Source: Lepus europaeus
Lineage: Eukaryota; Chordata; Mammalia; Lagomorpha; Leporidae
Assembly (NCBI RefSeq): GCF_033115175.1
Contig: NC_084845.1
Location: forward strand, 1,428,501-1,492,500
Length of the DNA: 64,000 nucleotides
Direction: 5' to 3'
Below the pieces are notes generated by a model, which was given only the letters and a program-made list of their open reading frames with translations, was not told where the DNA came from and ran no database searches. Within the stretch, counting starts at the first letter, position 1. Each line of letters opens with the position of its first letter. Of the stretch, positions 1-11,260 are shown one piece after another. The position numbers and the translations under genes are program-made.

Positions 1-1366
1 TGTGTCCGACTCAGGAAACCACAATCACACTAATTTGGAAGATGAGTGTTTCAATGTGGTTGATATATTAGGAAACACAAGAAGCATAAAGGAAAAAGTG
101 TATGTATGTTCATATGGGATATTATTCATAACAAAGAGTAGAAAGCTGCATTTAGTGGAACCAGTTTGGAGGAATACGCACACAGCCACAAGGTCTCTAC
201 AACTGACCTCAGTTCACTGTGTCTTGGAACCCACATCACTGACAGGTGGTGTTACAACTCTGTCTCATTTTATGTACGTCGTCTTCCACCACTTCACAAT
301 GACATATGAGCCGTAACTATGACTCCCACTCCACAACAAACTTCCAGCCTTTTTAAGGATACCCCAGAAGCCCCCGCTTATTTTCAGGGGAAACATAATT
401 TAATTACCAAAGGAATAGTGATTCCACAGACTTGAAGCTCAACTTGTTTGTTAAAAATAAGATACTGGAGCAGGTATTTAGCCCAGCAGTTAAGATGCCT
501 GCATCTTGCTCTGGAGTACCTGGGTTTACAACTTACAGACATGCTGTTAAGGACTGCATTTACTACCATACGCCCCAGCATAAAATAGAACAAAATGCAC
601 TAAACACACACCAGAGAGTATCACATAGATATGAAACTTTATTCATTATCTTACTACTCTCACATTCCTATGCCCTAAAGCCTTTAGCATGGATGTTACT
701 GGGACGTTGTGCATAATACGATAGTCTTAATGATCTGCAATTATTTTGAAATTTACTGCATATGGGTAAAGTGATCATCTTTCCATTTGATTATTGTTTA
801 CAAGTGATTTCTAATTCCAGCCTCAGAAGGCTGTTTTTTTTTTTAAAGAAGAAAATATTCTTGAATTTCCAGAGGTAAATTCTAAGAATCTGTAGTTATC
901 TGAAAAATAGATGCTACTTACAAAGTGTGGAGTTGTCTGTGGACAGTGGGTGTCAGGACAGAATCTGTGCAGGTGTGGAGAGTGAGTCCCTGTACCTGAG
1001 ATAAAGGTTTGGGATTCTATGATCTCATCTGCTTTCTCGAAAGTGATTATCACTTCACCTGCAATTGTAGTTACAATGAGTGCACAGGGACTTGAGATTA
1101 ACTCTGAGATAGTGTGTGAATGATGCAAGTTCCCAAAACCTATTAAAAGTGAATAATGAAGATATACAAAGGAGGGGCAGAAAAACACCAGGGGAAACTT
1201 ACTTTTGATACAAATAAATAGAATCCCAGTAGAAGATGAGCAGATCTAGACACAGATCTAATATCCGGAGAAGGAAACTGAAGAACCTACCTAGCCAAGG
1301 GTTTTTTTTTTTTTTTTTTTTTTTTTTGTGAATTCAAAAGTCTGTTCCAAATTATGATTCTTTTCT
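1..1366. other. Left edge, no gene recognised
   Basis: AT-rich unique or old-repeat sequence. A short decayed tRNA-SINE-like piece lies at about 467-545 (box-B-like GTACCTGGGTTTACAACTT). A poly-T run lies at 1302-1327. No conserved exon was seen. Confidence 0.5.
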
Positions 1367-1424
1367 TTTTATAAAGATTTATTTGTTTATTTGAAAGTCA
1401 GAGTTACACAGAGAGAGGAGAGGC

Positions 1425-1455
<31 letters not shown>

Positions 1456-1701
1456 GAGAGGTCCTCCATCAGCTGGTTCACTCCCCAATTGGCTGCAACA
1501 GCCAGAGCTGCACCAATCCGAAGCCAGGAGCCAGGAGCTTCTTCTGGGTCTCCCACACGGGTGCAGGGGCCCAAGGACTTGGGCCATCTTCTACTGCTTC
1601 CCCAGACCATAGCAGAGAGTGGGATCGGAAGTGGAGCAGCCAGGTCTTGAACCGGTGCCCATATGGGATGTTAACCTGCTGCGCCACACTGCCGGCCCCC
1701 C
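1367..1701 (-). mobile_element. CSINE, full length
   Basis: C-repeat family: tRNA-like head, CT-rich stretch and AATAAA/poly-A tail, here reversed (tail near 1370, head near 1700). An approximately 18-nt target-site duplication, AAATTATGATYCTTTTCT, flanks it at 1349-1366 and 1703-1720, with one mismatch. Confidence 0.93.
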
Positions 1702-1720
1702 CAAATTATGATCCTTTTCT

Positions 1721-2774
1721 ATTCCAGAGAGCATTGAGGGTAGTGAAACAAGAGAGAATAAGTCAGCAGAGTTAGAAAGAGTTATCTATAATGGTGTAAA
1801 TTAACTTTAAGTCTGTATTGTCATATTTGTTAGGTATTTCAATAAATGTTTTTATATAACCTACATATTTCAGGCACATCGCAAGATACATGGGATAGAT
1901 ACATCAGTCTATGAAGCATAAAAATTAATCTGTCCTCATATGCTTGGCTATAATGGACTGAAATCAACAATAAGTAATGTATTTACATTACTAAGTAGTC
2001 TAATAAACTATAAGCTGCAATGGTAAATAGAGAAGACAAGTAGAATACAGGTGATTAAGTCAAGGACCATGACTGACTGGGCCAGGAAACTGAACATCCA
2101 TGTTTGGAGTCACAATGAACATATTTGAATAAATATATTAAACAGTTGTGGAAAGAAACTTTTATTTCTTAATTGCAATCCTTTTTATGTGAAATATCTT
2201 GCCTTCCAGCACTAAGTAGAAGCTCCAGTATAATAATAAATAAGAGTGCAAAAGGCAATCACCCTCTTAAAATTCACCATGAGTTGTAAGGACAGTACTT
2301 TCCATGAGTACTGGCAAGTGTATATGTCATGTAACCACTACTGCAACCATGATCACTTCATACTGTTCCATTGTGCCCTCATCCCCAACTCTAGCAGCTG
2401 CTGATCCACATTCCATCATTCTACATCTAGGTCTCTTATATGCTGACTCAGACCATTTGTAAACATTTGTGTCTGACTTTCACTTGGTGTAACACCTTTA
2501 ACATCTATTCGTGCTGTCACTTATATCAGTAAGTTCAATTTTTCATATCGTTGTGTAGCATTCCATTTTGTGCATGTTTAACCAAAATAAATGTGACCTA
2601 AACCAGCTGCATACTTGAATGATAGGTTTGACTCAAAGTGGCTAATGTACATGGCTAACAGTAACCTAGCTTGATGAGCAAAGAAACTGTAACTGAACCT
2701 ATGAACATACTCTTGTATACAAGCAAGTGAGCCTCAGCCAAACACAGCAGCTGACCCTCCAGCCAATCTGAGGC
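1721..2774. other. Spacer with an old L1 3' fragment
   Basis: No gene. The part around 2270-2605 reads as a minus-strand L1 3' UTR. The rest is AT-rich without recognised content. Confidence 0.45.
2270..2605 (-). mobile_element. Old LINE-1 3' UTR fragment
   Basis: Recognisable phrases of L1M-type 3' UTR in reverse: CACTTGGTGTAACACC, TATCAGTAAGTTCAATTTTT and GTAGCATTCCATTTTGTGCA. Highly diverged. Confidence 0.5.
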
Positions 2775-2955
2775 TGAGTGCTGCGTGGGAGACTCAGAAG
2801 CTCTTGGCTCCTGGCTTCAGATTGGCCCAGCTCTGGCTGTGGTAGCCATTTCAGGAGTGAACTAACAGATGAAAGACCTATCTGTCTGTCTCTCCCTCTG
2901 TCTGCCCATTACTCTCTCAAATAAATAAATACAATATTTAAAAAACAAACAAAAA
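2775..2955 (+). mobile_element. CSINE, 5'-truncated and old
   Basis: The distal half is recognisable: CTCTTGGCTCCTGGCTTC, the GTGAACTAACAGATGAAAG region, the CT-rich stretch and the AAATAAATAAA tail. The head is missing or eroded. Confidence 0.75.
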
Positions 2956-4315
2956 AAGCAGATTGAGGGGGTTGTGGGGACATTTGACCTGACAGCTGGT
3001 AGCAATCCTTCAGCTTGTTAGTCTCTAGATCAAACAGCAAGGGATTTTCATTCCCTGGAGAGGCAGGGACAATGCCGGCTCCAGTATCAAGCGGACATAG
3101 AAAACAGACCTTCCTCCCTCCAGCTCCTCTAAAGAGTAAGGGAAGAAAATCTGAGGGTGGAAGTGATACGCGATAGGCAGGGAGTCACTGAGGGACAAGG
3201 GAGCTGGGAGGTCTCCAGCAGTCTCTGCGCCTTGGTCCTGAAGTGCGAGAACTCTAGCGCCTCCCACGCCCAGTCAACGCCCTCACTTTCCCGTGAGGCA
3301 TCTAGCACTCCTACGCCATGAACTCACCATGAAAAATGTGCACTTACTGAGCTCCACACAGAAATGCTGGGAAACCTTCCTAAAGATCACGTGCACCCAA
3401 CGTGTATATTCAGTTAGGACCCTAGCCTCTATCCAATAAAGAGGGCAACTATATTGGGGTGCAGCACATTTCTCTCCCTGTGGGGCTGCCCATAGTCACT
3501 TCTGAGTGTGCACTCTCTCTTTAATCTCCTTAAATAAATCCTGCTCCCATCTTTGCACTTCAAATTCTCTCATGCAGAGATGAGAACTTTGGAATAAATA
3601 CAGCTGGGGACCTCCTTCCCCCCAACAATAACAAAGCAGTCTAATGGGTCCCTTTATGTAACAGTGAGTACTCCAGACTCTGAATCCAGTGATACACACT
3701 GTGGCACCTTGCTGGCTGGTAGAGACGGATGCTTCTGCAATGGGCAGTAGTAATGACATAACTCTGGCAAAAACTCCAGGCAAGTCTAAAAGTACAACAT
3801 ACATCCCAGATTCTCACATACTATAGTTTGTTCCTCAAAGTTTCATGACCCCAAATATGGCAGCTTTGATAGTGAATTCTTTAAAACATGGGATGGGGAC
3901 CATTTAGTTGCATCTTGGATGCAACTTATAGCCATCCGGGGTAAACAAAGTCATTAAAACAACATATCTATCTGACACCTTCCTGGAACATCTCTTACAA
4001 ACATTATTATTATTTTTTTAACTCAAGGTGTATTTTGATTAGCTACAAGCCACTTCGTTCTATACAACCCTTCTGTCCTGCCTCATGGTAGAGATATACA
4101 TGTAACCCAAGACAATGCCTCTGTCTATAAGCCACCCCAGTAAATTACACACTATGCAATCATGGATTTGTTCCCTCCCCACCCACCCCCCTTTTTTTTT
4201 TGTCTCAAAGCACCTGCTGCTTTTGGCAGCCAGTTTTCAAGTATTGGGTTTTTTATAAAATATGGAATTAATACACATATACCTGATACCTACCACGAAT
4301 CTCCCTGGTGTGAAT
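2956..4315 (-). other. 3' flank of unit 1
   Basis: The block at about 3.65-3.80 kb (TGGCTGGTAGAGA...AACTCTGGCAAAAACTCCAGG) recurs at about 28.24-28.34 and 53.5-53.6 kb, each time just 3' of a finger array. It is probably 3' UTR or flank of the ancestral gene. Nothing else recognised. Confidence 0.5.
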
Positions 4316-4560
4316 TTTTGCATGTATGAAGTTCAATTAATTTCTGGCCGAGCTCTCCCTCACAAAGGCTCATCTCCAAAGCTTTGTTCTGTTGACTTAC
4401 TATGCTGAACAAGCAAAGGGCACATTGCCTGCACTGCTAAGGTCTTTCCCCAGTGTGAACTTAAGTGCTAAATTAGGTTACAAAAATGATGAAGACTTTA
4501 CAAACATCAACTGAAGTCACAACATACTCCTGCATGTGGAGTGTCTTAGAAATTCTAAAT

Positions 4561-4871
4561 GGGGCTGGCACTGTTGCATAGTAGGTAAAGCCACTGCCTG
4601 CAGCACTGTCATCTCACATGGGTGCAGCTTTGGGTCCCAGATGCTCCATTTCCAATCCAGCTCCCTGCTAGTGGCCTGGGAAAGTAGCAGAGGATGGCCC
4701 AAGTGCATGGGCACCTGTACCCATGTGGAAGACCTGGAAGAAGCTCCTGGCTCCTGATCAGCCCAGCTCTGGCCACTGCAGCCATTTGGGGAGTGAACCA
4801 GCAGATGGAAGACCTCTCTGTCTCTCTGTCTGTAACTCTGCCTGGCAAATAAATAAATATTAAAAAAAAAA
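4561..4871 (+). mobile_element. CSINE inserted in the unit 1 finger exon
   Basis: Full length from GGGGCTGGCACTGT to AAATAAATAAATATTAAAAA. It splits the relic finger exon. Confidence 0.93.
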
Positions 4872-5066
4872 GAACCCATGCATACACAACCAACTTCTTT
4901 AAAAAAAAGAAATTCACACATTGACTACACTCATAATAAGGTATTTCTCCAATGTAAACTCTGATGTTTAATGAATGTGGTGTTGTCCTGACTCCCTACA
5001 TTTACTGCACTCATAAGGTATGTCTCCAAGATGGATTTTCTGGTGCTGAAACACACAGAACTTTCT

Positions 5067-5403
5067 TTAAAAAAAAAAAAAAAGAAAGAAAAAGGTTTAT
5101 TTCATTTGAAAGGTAAAGTGACAAGGGAAGGAAGAATGCAGAGAGGGAGATTGATCTTCCACCCTCTAGTCCATTCTCCAAAATGGCTGCAACAGCTGGG
5201 GTTGAGCCTGGCCAAGACAGGATCCAGGAATTCCACCAAGGTTCCCATGTGGGTGAGAGACTCAAAATACTCAAAGCCATCATCTTCTGCTTTCAAGATA
5301 CATTACCAGAGAGGTGATCAGAAGCAGAGAGGCCAGAACAGAAACCAAGACTCAGTATGGGATGTGGGTGCCCTAAGTGAGAGCTCTGCCACACCTGCCC
5401 CTG
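5067..5403 (-). mobile_element. CSINE, diverged, in the unit 1 finger exon
   Basis: Tail on the left (TTTAAAA...TTTATTTCATTTGAAAGG), head on the right (GCCACACCTGCCCC). A short ACTTTCT target duplication is visible on both sides. Confidence 0.85.
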
Positions 5404-6017
5404 GACGGGACTTTCTAACAAAGCACTTCTCATATTCAATGCTTACCTAACACCCTGGGCTAGTATGAATTCTCAGGTGACCAATAAGGCTACGTCTCTC
5501 TCTGTGTAAAGAATTCTGCACTTTATTGGGCATTCATAATCCTTCTGTCCAGTTTGGATTTTCTGGTGAACAAGATGTGACCTTCCAGCAAAGGTTCTCA
5601 CATTCTTTGCACACATAAAAGACCTTTCTAGAGTGCTGATTTTTCAACAAATCTATGTTTGTACCGAATGCTGAAGGTTTTCCCACCTTCGCTGTACTTT
5701 TAATCATGTTCCCCACTTTGAAAGGCCTCTGCACACTTGGTGTTCCTGTGCAGCTCCAACCTCTGTGAAGGGATGGTCATGGCAGGTCTGCGCTGGCAGT
5801 AAAGTTAAAGTCCTTCTCATCTTACCAGACTGTGGAGGTCCTCTCTGCCACGTGAACTCTGTGGTTTGTCACCAAAGAATGCCTTCTGGACACTGCCTCG
5901 CTCCTTTGGGACTTCTGGTAGTTGTGAAGATTTGTCCAATGCACGTATAGCTCTTCATCAGAATGTGTTCCATGGGGCTAGACCACACGTAGAATGTCTT
6001 TCAAGAGTAGGCACATG

Positions 6018-6831
6018 GGGTCGGCACTGTGGCATAGCAGGAAAAGCCACCACCTGCAGTGTCGGCATCCTATATGGGCACCAGTTTGAGTCCTAGCTGC
6101 TCCACTTCTGACAAGCTCTCTGCTGTAGCCTTGGGAAAGCAGTAGAGGATGGCCCAAGTCCTTGGACCCTTACACCCATGTGGGAGACCCTGAAGAAGCT
6201 CCTGGCTCCTGGCTTTGGATCAGCACAGCTCCGGCTGTTGCAGCCACTTGGGGAGTAAACCAGTGAAGAACCAAAGTGACTCCATTTTAAAACAGTAAAA
6301 AAAGCAGCCTCCGTTTCCCATAGCAGACCCGAGTCCTTGTAAAAGCAGGCAGACATTCCGGAGATGTCAAAGTTCACCAGGGACAGCTATCTCGGTAGAC
6401 CAAGGACAGCACAGTAGAGATTGCAGAACAAAGTAACTCCCTGTGCCCAGAGCTCCCGTGCTGTAAGCCCCCACTGTAACTCCCTGTACCCAGAGCTTCC
6501 ATGCTGTATGTAACTCTTTTCCTGCTGATGTAGCCCTTTTTTCCTTTAAAAACTCTCCCAATCAAAGACCGGGGCCTCACTCCTTCCTCCACTGTGCCGG
6601 TTGGTTGGATGGGGTCCCTGTCACAGCTTGTACTCCTGAATAAACCTTGCTTTTGCAGTTCGGTGTGATCGACTCTCTGGGGGTCTCTGCGGGGATCTAA
6701 CGATCTGGGCACAGCATATTTTTTGGTGCCCAACACCAGCAGTTGGAAGACCTTTCTCTCTGTCTCTCTGCCTCTCTGCAAGTCTGCCTTTCAAAGAAAT
6801 AAATAAATCTTTAAAAATAAATTTAAAAAGG
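6018..6831 (+). mobile_element. CSINE split by a solo LTR
   Basis: The 5' part is 6018-6263 and the 3' part resumes at 6736 (CAGCAGTTGGAAGACC) to the A-tail at about 6831. The outer target duplication AAGAGTAGGCACATG lies at 6003-6017 and 7195-7209, so it also encloses the next SINE, which entered this element's tail. Confidence 0.9.
6264..6735 (+). mobile_element. Solo LTR of an endogenous retrovirus (gamma/class I-like)
   Basis: 472 nt beginning TG and ending CA, bounded by the 4-nt duplication CCAG (6260-6263 and 6736-6739). A TATA-like TTTAAAAAC lies near 6550-6557 and AATAAA at 6639-6644, followed by about 90 nt of R/U5-like sequence. There is no internal viral sequence: this is a recombination product. 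A 4-nt duplication is usual for class I ERVs. Confidence 0.82.
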
Positions 6832-7194
6832 CCGGCGCCGTGGCTTAACAGGCTAATCCTCCGCCTTGCGGCGCTGGCACACTGGGTTCTAGTCCCAGTT
6901 GGGGCGCCGGATTCTATCCCGGTCGGCCCTCTTCCAGGCCAGCTCTCTGCTATGGCCCGGGAAGGCAGTGGAGGATGGCCCAAGTGCTTGGGCCCTGCAC
7001 CCGCATGGGAGACCAGGAGAAGCACCTGGCTCCTGGCTTCGGATCAGCGAGATGTGCCGGCCGCAGCAGCCATTGGAGGGTGAACCAACGGCAAAAAGGA
7101 AGACCTTTCTCTCTGCCTCTCTCTCTCTCTCTCTCACTATCCACTCTGCCTGTCAAAAAAATAAATTAATTAATTAATTAATTAATTAAAAAAA
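6832..7194 (+). mobile_element. CSINE, CCGCCTTGCGGCGC-head subfamily
   Basis: The head reads GGCCGGCGCCGTGGCTTAAC with the GC-rich CCGCCTTGCGGCGC insert, marking a distinct, less-diverged subfamily found many times here. The tail is an (ATTA)n run. It inserted into the A-tail of the preceding SINE. Confidence 0.93.
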
Positions 7195-7329
7195 AAGAGT
7201 AGGCACATGTCTCAGAGGGCTTGGTGTTCCGGGTGATCACACGTGGCTCTGGAGTTGAGACCTGTGACCCTTGCATAGAGAAGCACTGCTCAGAAGGTAC
7301 TTCTCATCTTTGTTTCTAAACCAACAGCC

Positions 7330-10069
7330 CATTAGCACAGAGATGCCCATGAAGTACATGTTGACTTACTAAGGGGAGGCAGCCCCAGCATAAATCAGAC
7401 GAGAACATACTGCACAGGATGTCAGAGAAGCAGTGGGGACTAAGTCAGTGAGAGGAGGACTTGCTAAAGCAGCACTTGGCCTGGTAAGCTGCAAGGAGTG
7501 GGTCGTGGTTTAAAATACACTCTACTGCTTCAGGACGTAGCTGCTGGGGACTGGTGAAGACTATGTAGAAGGCTGTATCCACACCCAGAGATAACTGATT
7601 GTGATAGAACAGATGGTATCCAAGGACAACTGAAGAACACTGGTAGATCTTGGAACATTTCAAGTATAGATTCTATGAGGGAAGGACCTCACAAAGGGAA
7701 AAATGAAAGGGAGTATGTGAGAGATCAAGGCGAGACAGCTAGGGTCAAAAGGGAGCGAGGAATGCAAGTCAGTAGAGATGAAAATGGGAAAGGAAGAAGT
7801 AAAGAGGATCCACTGGTCCTACATCAAACAATGGTGGGCACAGTAGAGGTTCTCAGTGTGACTTGAACCCAGCTCTGAATCAGACCCATTCTTAGCTCCC
7901 AGGCACAACAGCTATGTTCCTCTGAACTCTTCCTACCATTTGTGGAAAAATGTCCACCATGTCAGGAATCCAGGGCCCTACAAGTACTCAAAGTGAGCTA
8001 CTGTGTGAGACCAGGAAGAAGCCTCTCTCTTTCTCAACTGGAGACAGGGAAAGAGCACAGACAGTACGTTCCCAGAGAAATCCATCCCACATCTTAAAAT
8101 TAAAGGAACTTCAGGTGAAGGTCTTGTAGAAAACCTACAGTGGTCCCACAAGATGTGAGCCAGGAAGAGCTCCCAAATTATCAGAACAGGCAGCCACTAG
8201 GACGAATCATCAAGAGGAAGAGGAGAGAGGGCTGGTGTTGTGGTACAGTAGGTTAACCCACTGTTTGCAATGCTGGCATCCTATCCTGGAGTGCCGCTTC
8301 AATCCTGGCTGCTCCGCTTCTGAGCCAGCTCCCTGCTAACATGCCTGGGAAAGCAGCAGAGGATGAACCACGTGTGTGGGCCCCTGTACAAGAACTGTCT
8401 CCAAAACAAATAAACTTGGGATCATCCTTTCCCCTTAAGTCCCTGGGGCATTCACTCACACTTCCTCCTGCTTGCACACCACTCTGATGGCAACCCCTTC
8501 ACACTTCTAACCCCTTCATGCTCACAACTCCACTCACTCTCTCAGCCCACCCCACAGGCATTTCTTTGTGGCCTCCAATATGCCTCTATGAAAAGGAACA
8601 CAGGCAGTCTATGCCAGATTCAAGCAGAATCCTAATCTGTCCCTGTCTTTCCCAAGATGTCAAAGTATGCTACCGTCTGGGGAATCCCAAAGCCCTGTTT
8701 TGAGGATGTCCTCATCCAGCCCTGTTTCTTGCTTTAACCTCAGCCACCCAAATTTATGTGGGAACCTCACAATTTTCTTCGTAGAGGAAATACGGCCACA
8801 ATCAAAGACAAAGAAGAGCGACCCCTCCTCCCAACACAGACCTGGAAAAGCGGCTGCCCCCAGTTAACTAGTGAAGCAGCTGCCACTGGGATCTTGTCTA
8901 GGGAGGGAAGACGTCCTAAGTTCTGCTTCTGTGAACTCCAGTCATAAATCTGTCCTAATAAATCTGCCCCTGGTAGCTCTTTTACAAACATACTGGCCCC
9001 ACTGACCACTGGAGTGTGGTCCTAGGTCACGTAGGCTGCAGTTTAAACCCAGCAATGCTGTAACAGCTAAGGTGTGATGCTGATGAACCTATAAATACTG
9101 TAAGACACTTGGGATTGTTGCTCAGTTCTCAGGAGATGATTCCAGCTGAGCCCACTGGTGGTAATAAAGTGCTTGGATCCTCCACTGTCTCTGGTGCCTG
9201 TTTGATGGAGGGAGTTCTCCCGTCCCAGGTTTCTGTAACTTCCTAACCTCCAGTGAACTCCACATATTGACAAGCTCCCGCCTTCTGTATTGCACATGAT
9301 GTCCCATAATCACAACCTACTATCTTCTCCTAAACCTAATCCAAAGTTCAGCTGCACTCAGTTCCATGTCCTCACTACCATTCGAGGCCTAGCAAAACTC
9401 CTAGCTGCTCCTATTTTCCCTCAAAGTAGTCTAACAGCCCAAATCAAAGAGCCCAGGCCCATGGAAACCTGGCGTGCAGAGAGGGAGAAAGCCCACTCAG
9501 AGCTAACTGCCGTCTGACCATGTGGTGCCCACGCCTTGGCACCCTGCTCACGTCCACTTTCCTCTTGAAAGCACTTACACTTCGCCAGCCTCCCCCTCAC
9601 GAGCACACCTCCCCCCATAGACATGCTGCTTCTCCGTCTGTCTTTGGGATGGCCACCACCACTGCCCCGGTGCCCTACTGTGAGAACCAGTCCTCAGCCA
9701 CCTCCTTCCCTTTCTCGGCCTCCTAACACCATCATCATCAAACTGAAGAGGCCCCACACTTCGATTCTCTCTCCGAGACACATCCAGGCCCTCTCCACAA
9801 ATGCCCCCATAAGTCACCAAGGTCCACGGCAGTGGCCCCTCACAGGTCTTTCTGCCTCATCCCAACATCCTGTTCTTCCCAGCTTTAAAATTCTACCTCA
9901 GACGAGCCCTCCCATGAAGCCTGTCTTCAATGGCTTCCAGCTCCCCTCTGACACCCAAGTCTGACCAACACCTCAGGTGTCCCCAAGGCCGCACACTCAG
10001 CATTGCCTACAGGTGGCGTGCATGTACCGGTCCAGGAGGGAAACTCTCCCTCACACCTGGCCGCAATGA
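7330..10069 (-). other. Unit 1 intron region, KRAB-A exon absent
   Basis: Intron-like sequence related to the other units (7.34-8.22 and 8.40-10.0 kb). I searched by eye for the conserved minus-strand KRAB motif encoding DVMLEN and found none. The truncated SINE at 8,229-8,390 sits where the KRAB-bearing segment of gene A would lie, so a deletion there is likely. Confidence 0.55.
8229..8390 (+). mobile_element. CSINE, 3'-truncated
   Basis: The head and middle are present (GGGCTGGTGTTGTGGTACAG to GGGCCCCTGTA); it then stops without CT stretch or tail. It lies where the KRAB segment of unit 1 is missing, so its loss of 3' end may mark a deletion breakpoint. Confidence 0.85.
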
Positions 10070-10559
10070 CTGGAACGGACACCACACACACACACACACA
10101 CACACAGGAACGGACACCCTTCTCACACACACACTGGAACGGACACCCTCACACACACACACTGGAACAGACACCCCTCACACACACACACCGGAACGGA
10201 CACCCCTCTCATACACACACACACACACACACTGGAACGGACACCCCTCACACACACACATACACACACACTGGAACAGACATCCCCACACAAACACACA
10301 CACACTGGAACGAACACCCCTCTCTCACACACACACACACTGGAACGCACATCCCCCCACACACACACACACACTGGAACGGACACCCCTCACACACATA
10401 CACTGGAACAGACACCCCTCTCTCACACACACACACACTAACCGGAACGTACACCCCTCTCTTACACACACACACACACACACTGGAACGGACACCCCTC
10501 ACACACACACACACTGGAATGGATACCCCTCTCACACTCACACACTGAAACGGACACCC

Positions 10560-10591
<32 letters not shown>

Positions 10592-10595
10592 TAGA
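10070..10595. repeat. Compound CA minisatellite
   Basis: About 15 imperfect units, each an (AC)n tract followed by a constant TGGAACGGACACCCCTC-type segment. Unit length varies with the dinucleotide tract (roughly 25-45 nt). It lies in the relic first intron of unit 1, beside the promoter. It yields long His-Thr-rich chance ORFs. Confidence 0.9.
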
Positions 10596-10599
10596 ACGC

Positions 10600-11260
10600 C
10601 CCTCTCTTCCGGACGCAGAGGTCCGAAATGCAGTGCACGGGCAGGTACCACGCGCTGCGGCTCTGACCCGAGGGCCAGGGGGGTCACAGCACCCACCCGA
10701 GTCCAGGTCACGCGCGGGGCCCCAGGAAGAGCGCGGCAGGAAGCGGCGGGTGCCTAACACGGAAACCAGGGCGCCGACCCTAGCGCAGCTCAGTCAGGCC
10801 TCAGGCTCACCTCTGAGCAGCGAGAACAACCCCTCTTCTCGCGCGTTTCCGCTCCATGACCTCGGTCTAGAACCAGCGTCCCAGATGCCCTGAGAAGACG
10901 AAAACACTCCGGCGAACTCGGGAAACCTCTACCGCGGGGAGAGCCGGAAGTCCCGCCCCCACGCGCTGCCCGCGCACGTAAGCAGGCCCTCCCACGCTTT
11001 CATTGGCTCAAGCCTGGGCGCTGCACGCCGCACAGAATGCTGGGTAACATCGTTTCCGCCGAGTCTCCGCCGGACCGCTCTCAGAGCGTTGGGCGATCGT
11101 TGGTAGGATGAGGGCTCCGAAGGGTTGCAGGAAATAGAATTCAAAATACCCGGGGCGGGGGGCGTGGCTTCTCGTCCCAAAGGAGGCGTATCCAGATTTC
11201 CCAGAGTGCACGCTAGGGACCTGTTATTTCAGGTTTTAGGGCGTGTTCTCCAGGGCTGCA
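10600..11260 (-). promoter_or_regulatory. Relic CpG-rich promoter of unit 1
   Basis: CCGGAAGT (10944-10951) abuts a GC box (CCCGCCCCC, 10952-10960). A minus-strand CCAAT box lies at 11002-11008 (plus ATTGGCT). An AGAATGCTGGGTAAC stretch (11034-11048) and TTTCCCAGAGTGC (about 11197-11209) resemble ZNF143-type elements. CpGs are still frequent, which suggests it may have stayed unmethylated and perhaps transcribed after the coding part died. Confidence 0.55.
10697..10711 (-). pseudogene. Unit 1 relic first coding exon, start codon lost
   Basis: The 15 nt GTG-ACC-TGG-ACT-CGG followed by gtgggtgctg aligns with gene B exon 1 (ATG-AAC-TCG-ACT-CCG, same donor). The initiator is GTG. Together with the missing KRAB exon and broken fingers this marks a dead gene. 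Confidence 0.6.

Larger units (their letters stand above)
4316..7329 (-). pseudogene. Unit 1: relic KZNF finger exon with nested insertions
   Basis: The exon start at about 7329 encodes a GCW-type linker (GCWFRNKDEKYLLSS..., then a stop). The base pair corresponding to the acceptor AG reads GG here. Further in are decayed linker and finger segments: a block matching the [10 protein letters not shown] linker at about 5.83-5.87 kb, VCKECENL/SHLVHQKIQTGQKDYEC at about 5.53-5.65 kb, and QHQKIHLGDIPYECSKC at about 5.0-5.05 kb. The 3' end is near 4.32 kb. Several frame changes and stops break the frame. Three insertions split it: a SINE at 4.56-4.87, a SINE at 5.07-5.40, and a SINE-LTR-SINE nest at 6.02-7.19 kb. 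It cannot encode a protein. Confidence 0.78.

Noticed and set aside
823-1188. Minus-strand 121-codon frame with AG/GT flanks near 917-1000
   Set aside because: Splice-like dinucleotides are expected by chance, and no family resemblance or further exons were found.
10070-10595. CRISPR-like array of repeats and spacers
   Set aside because: Units are low-complexity CA tracts in a mammalian genome; no palindromic repeat, unique spacers or cas genes.
9930-10757. 275-codon plus-strand frame rich in His-Thr
   Set aside because: Translation of the CA minisatellite. The CA repeat is open in several frames on both strands.
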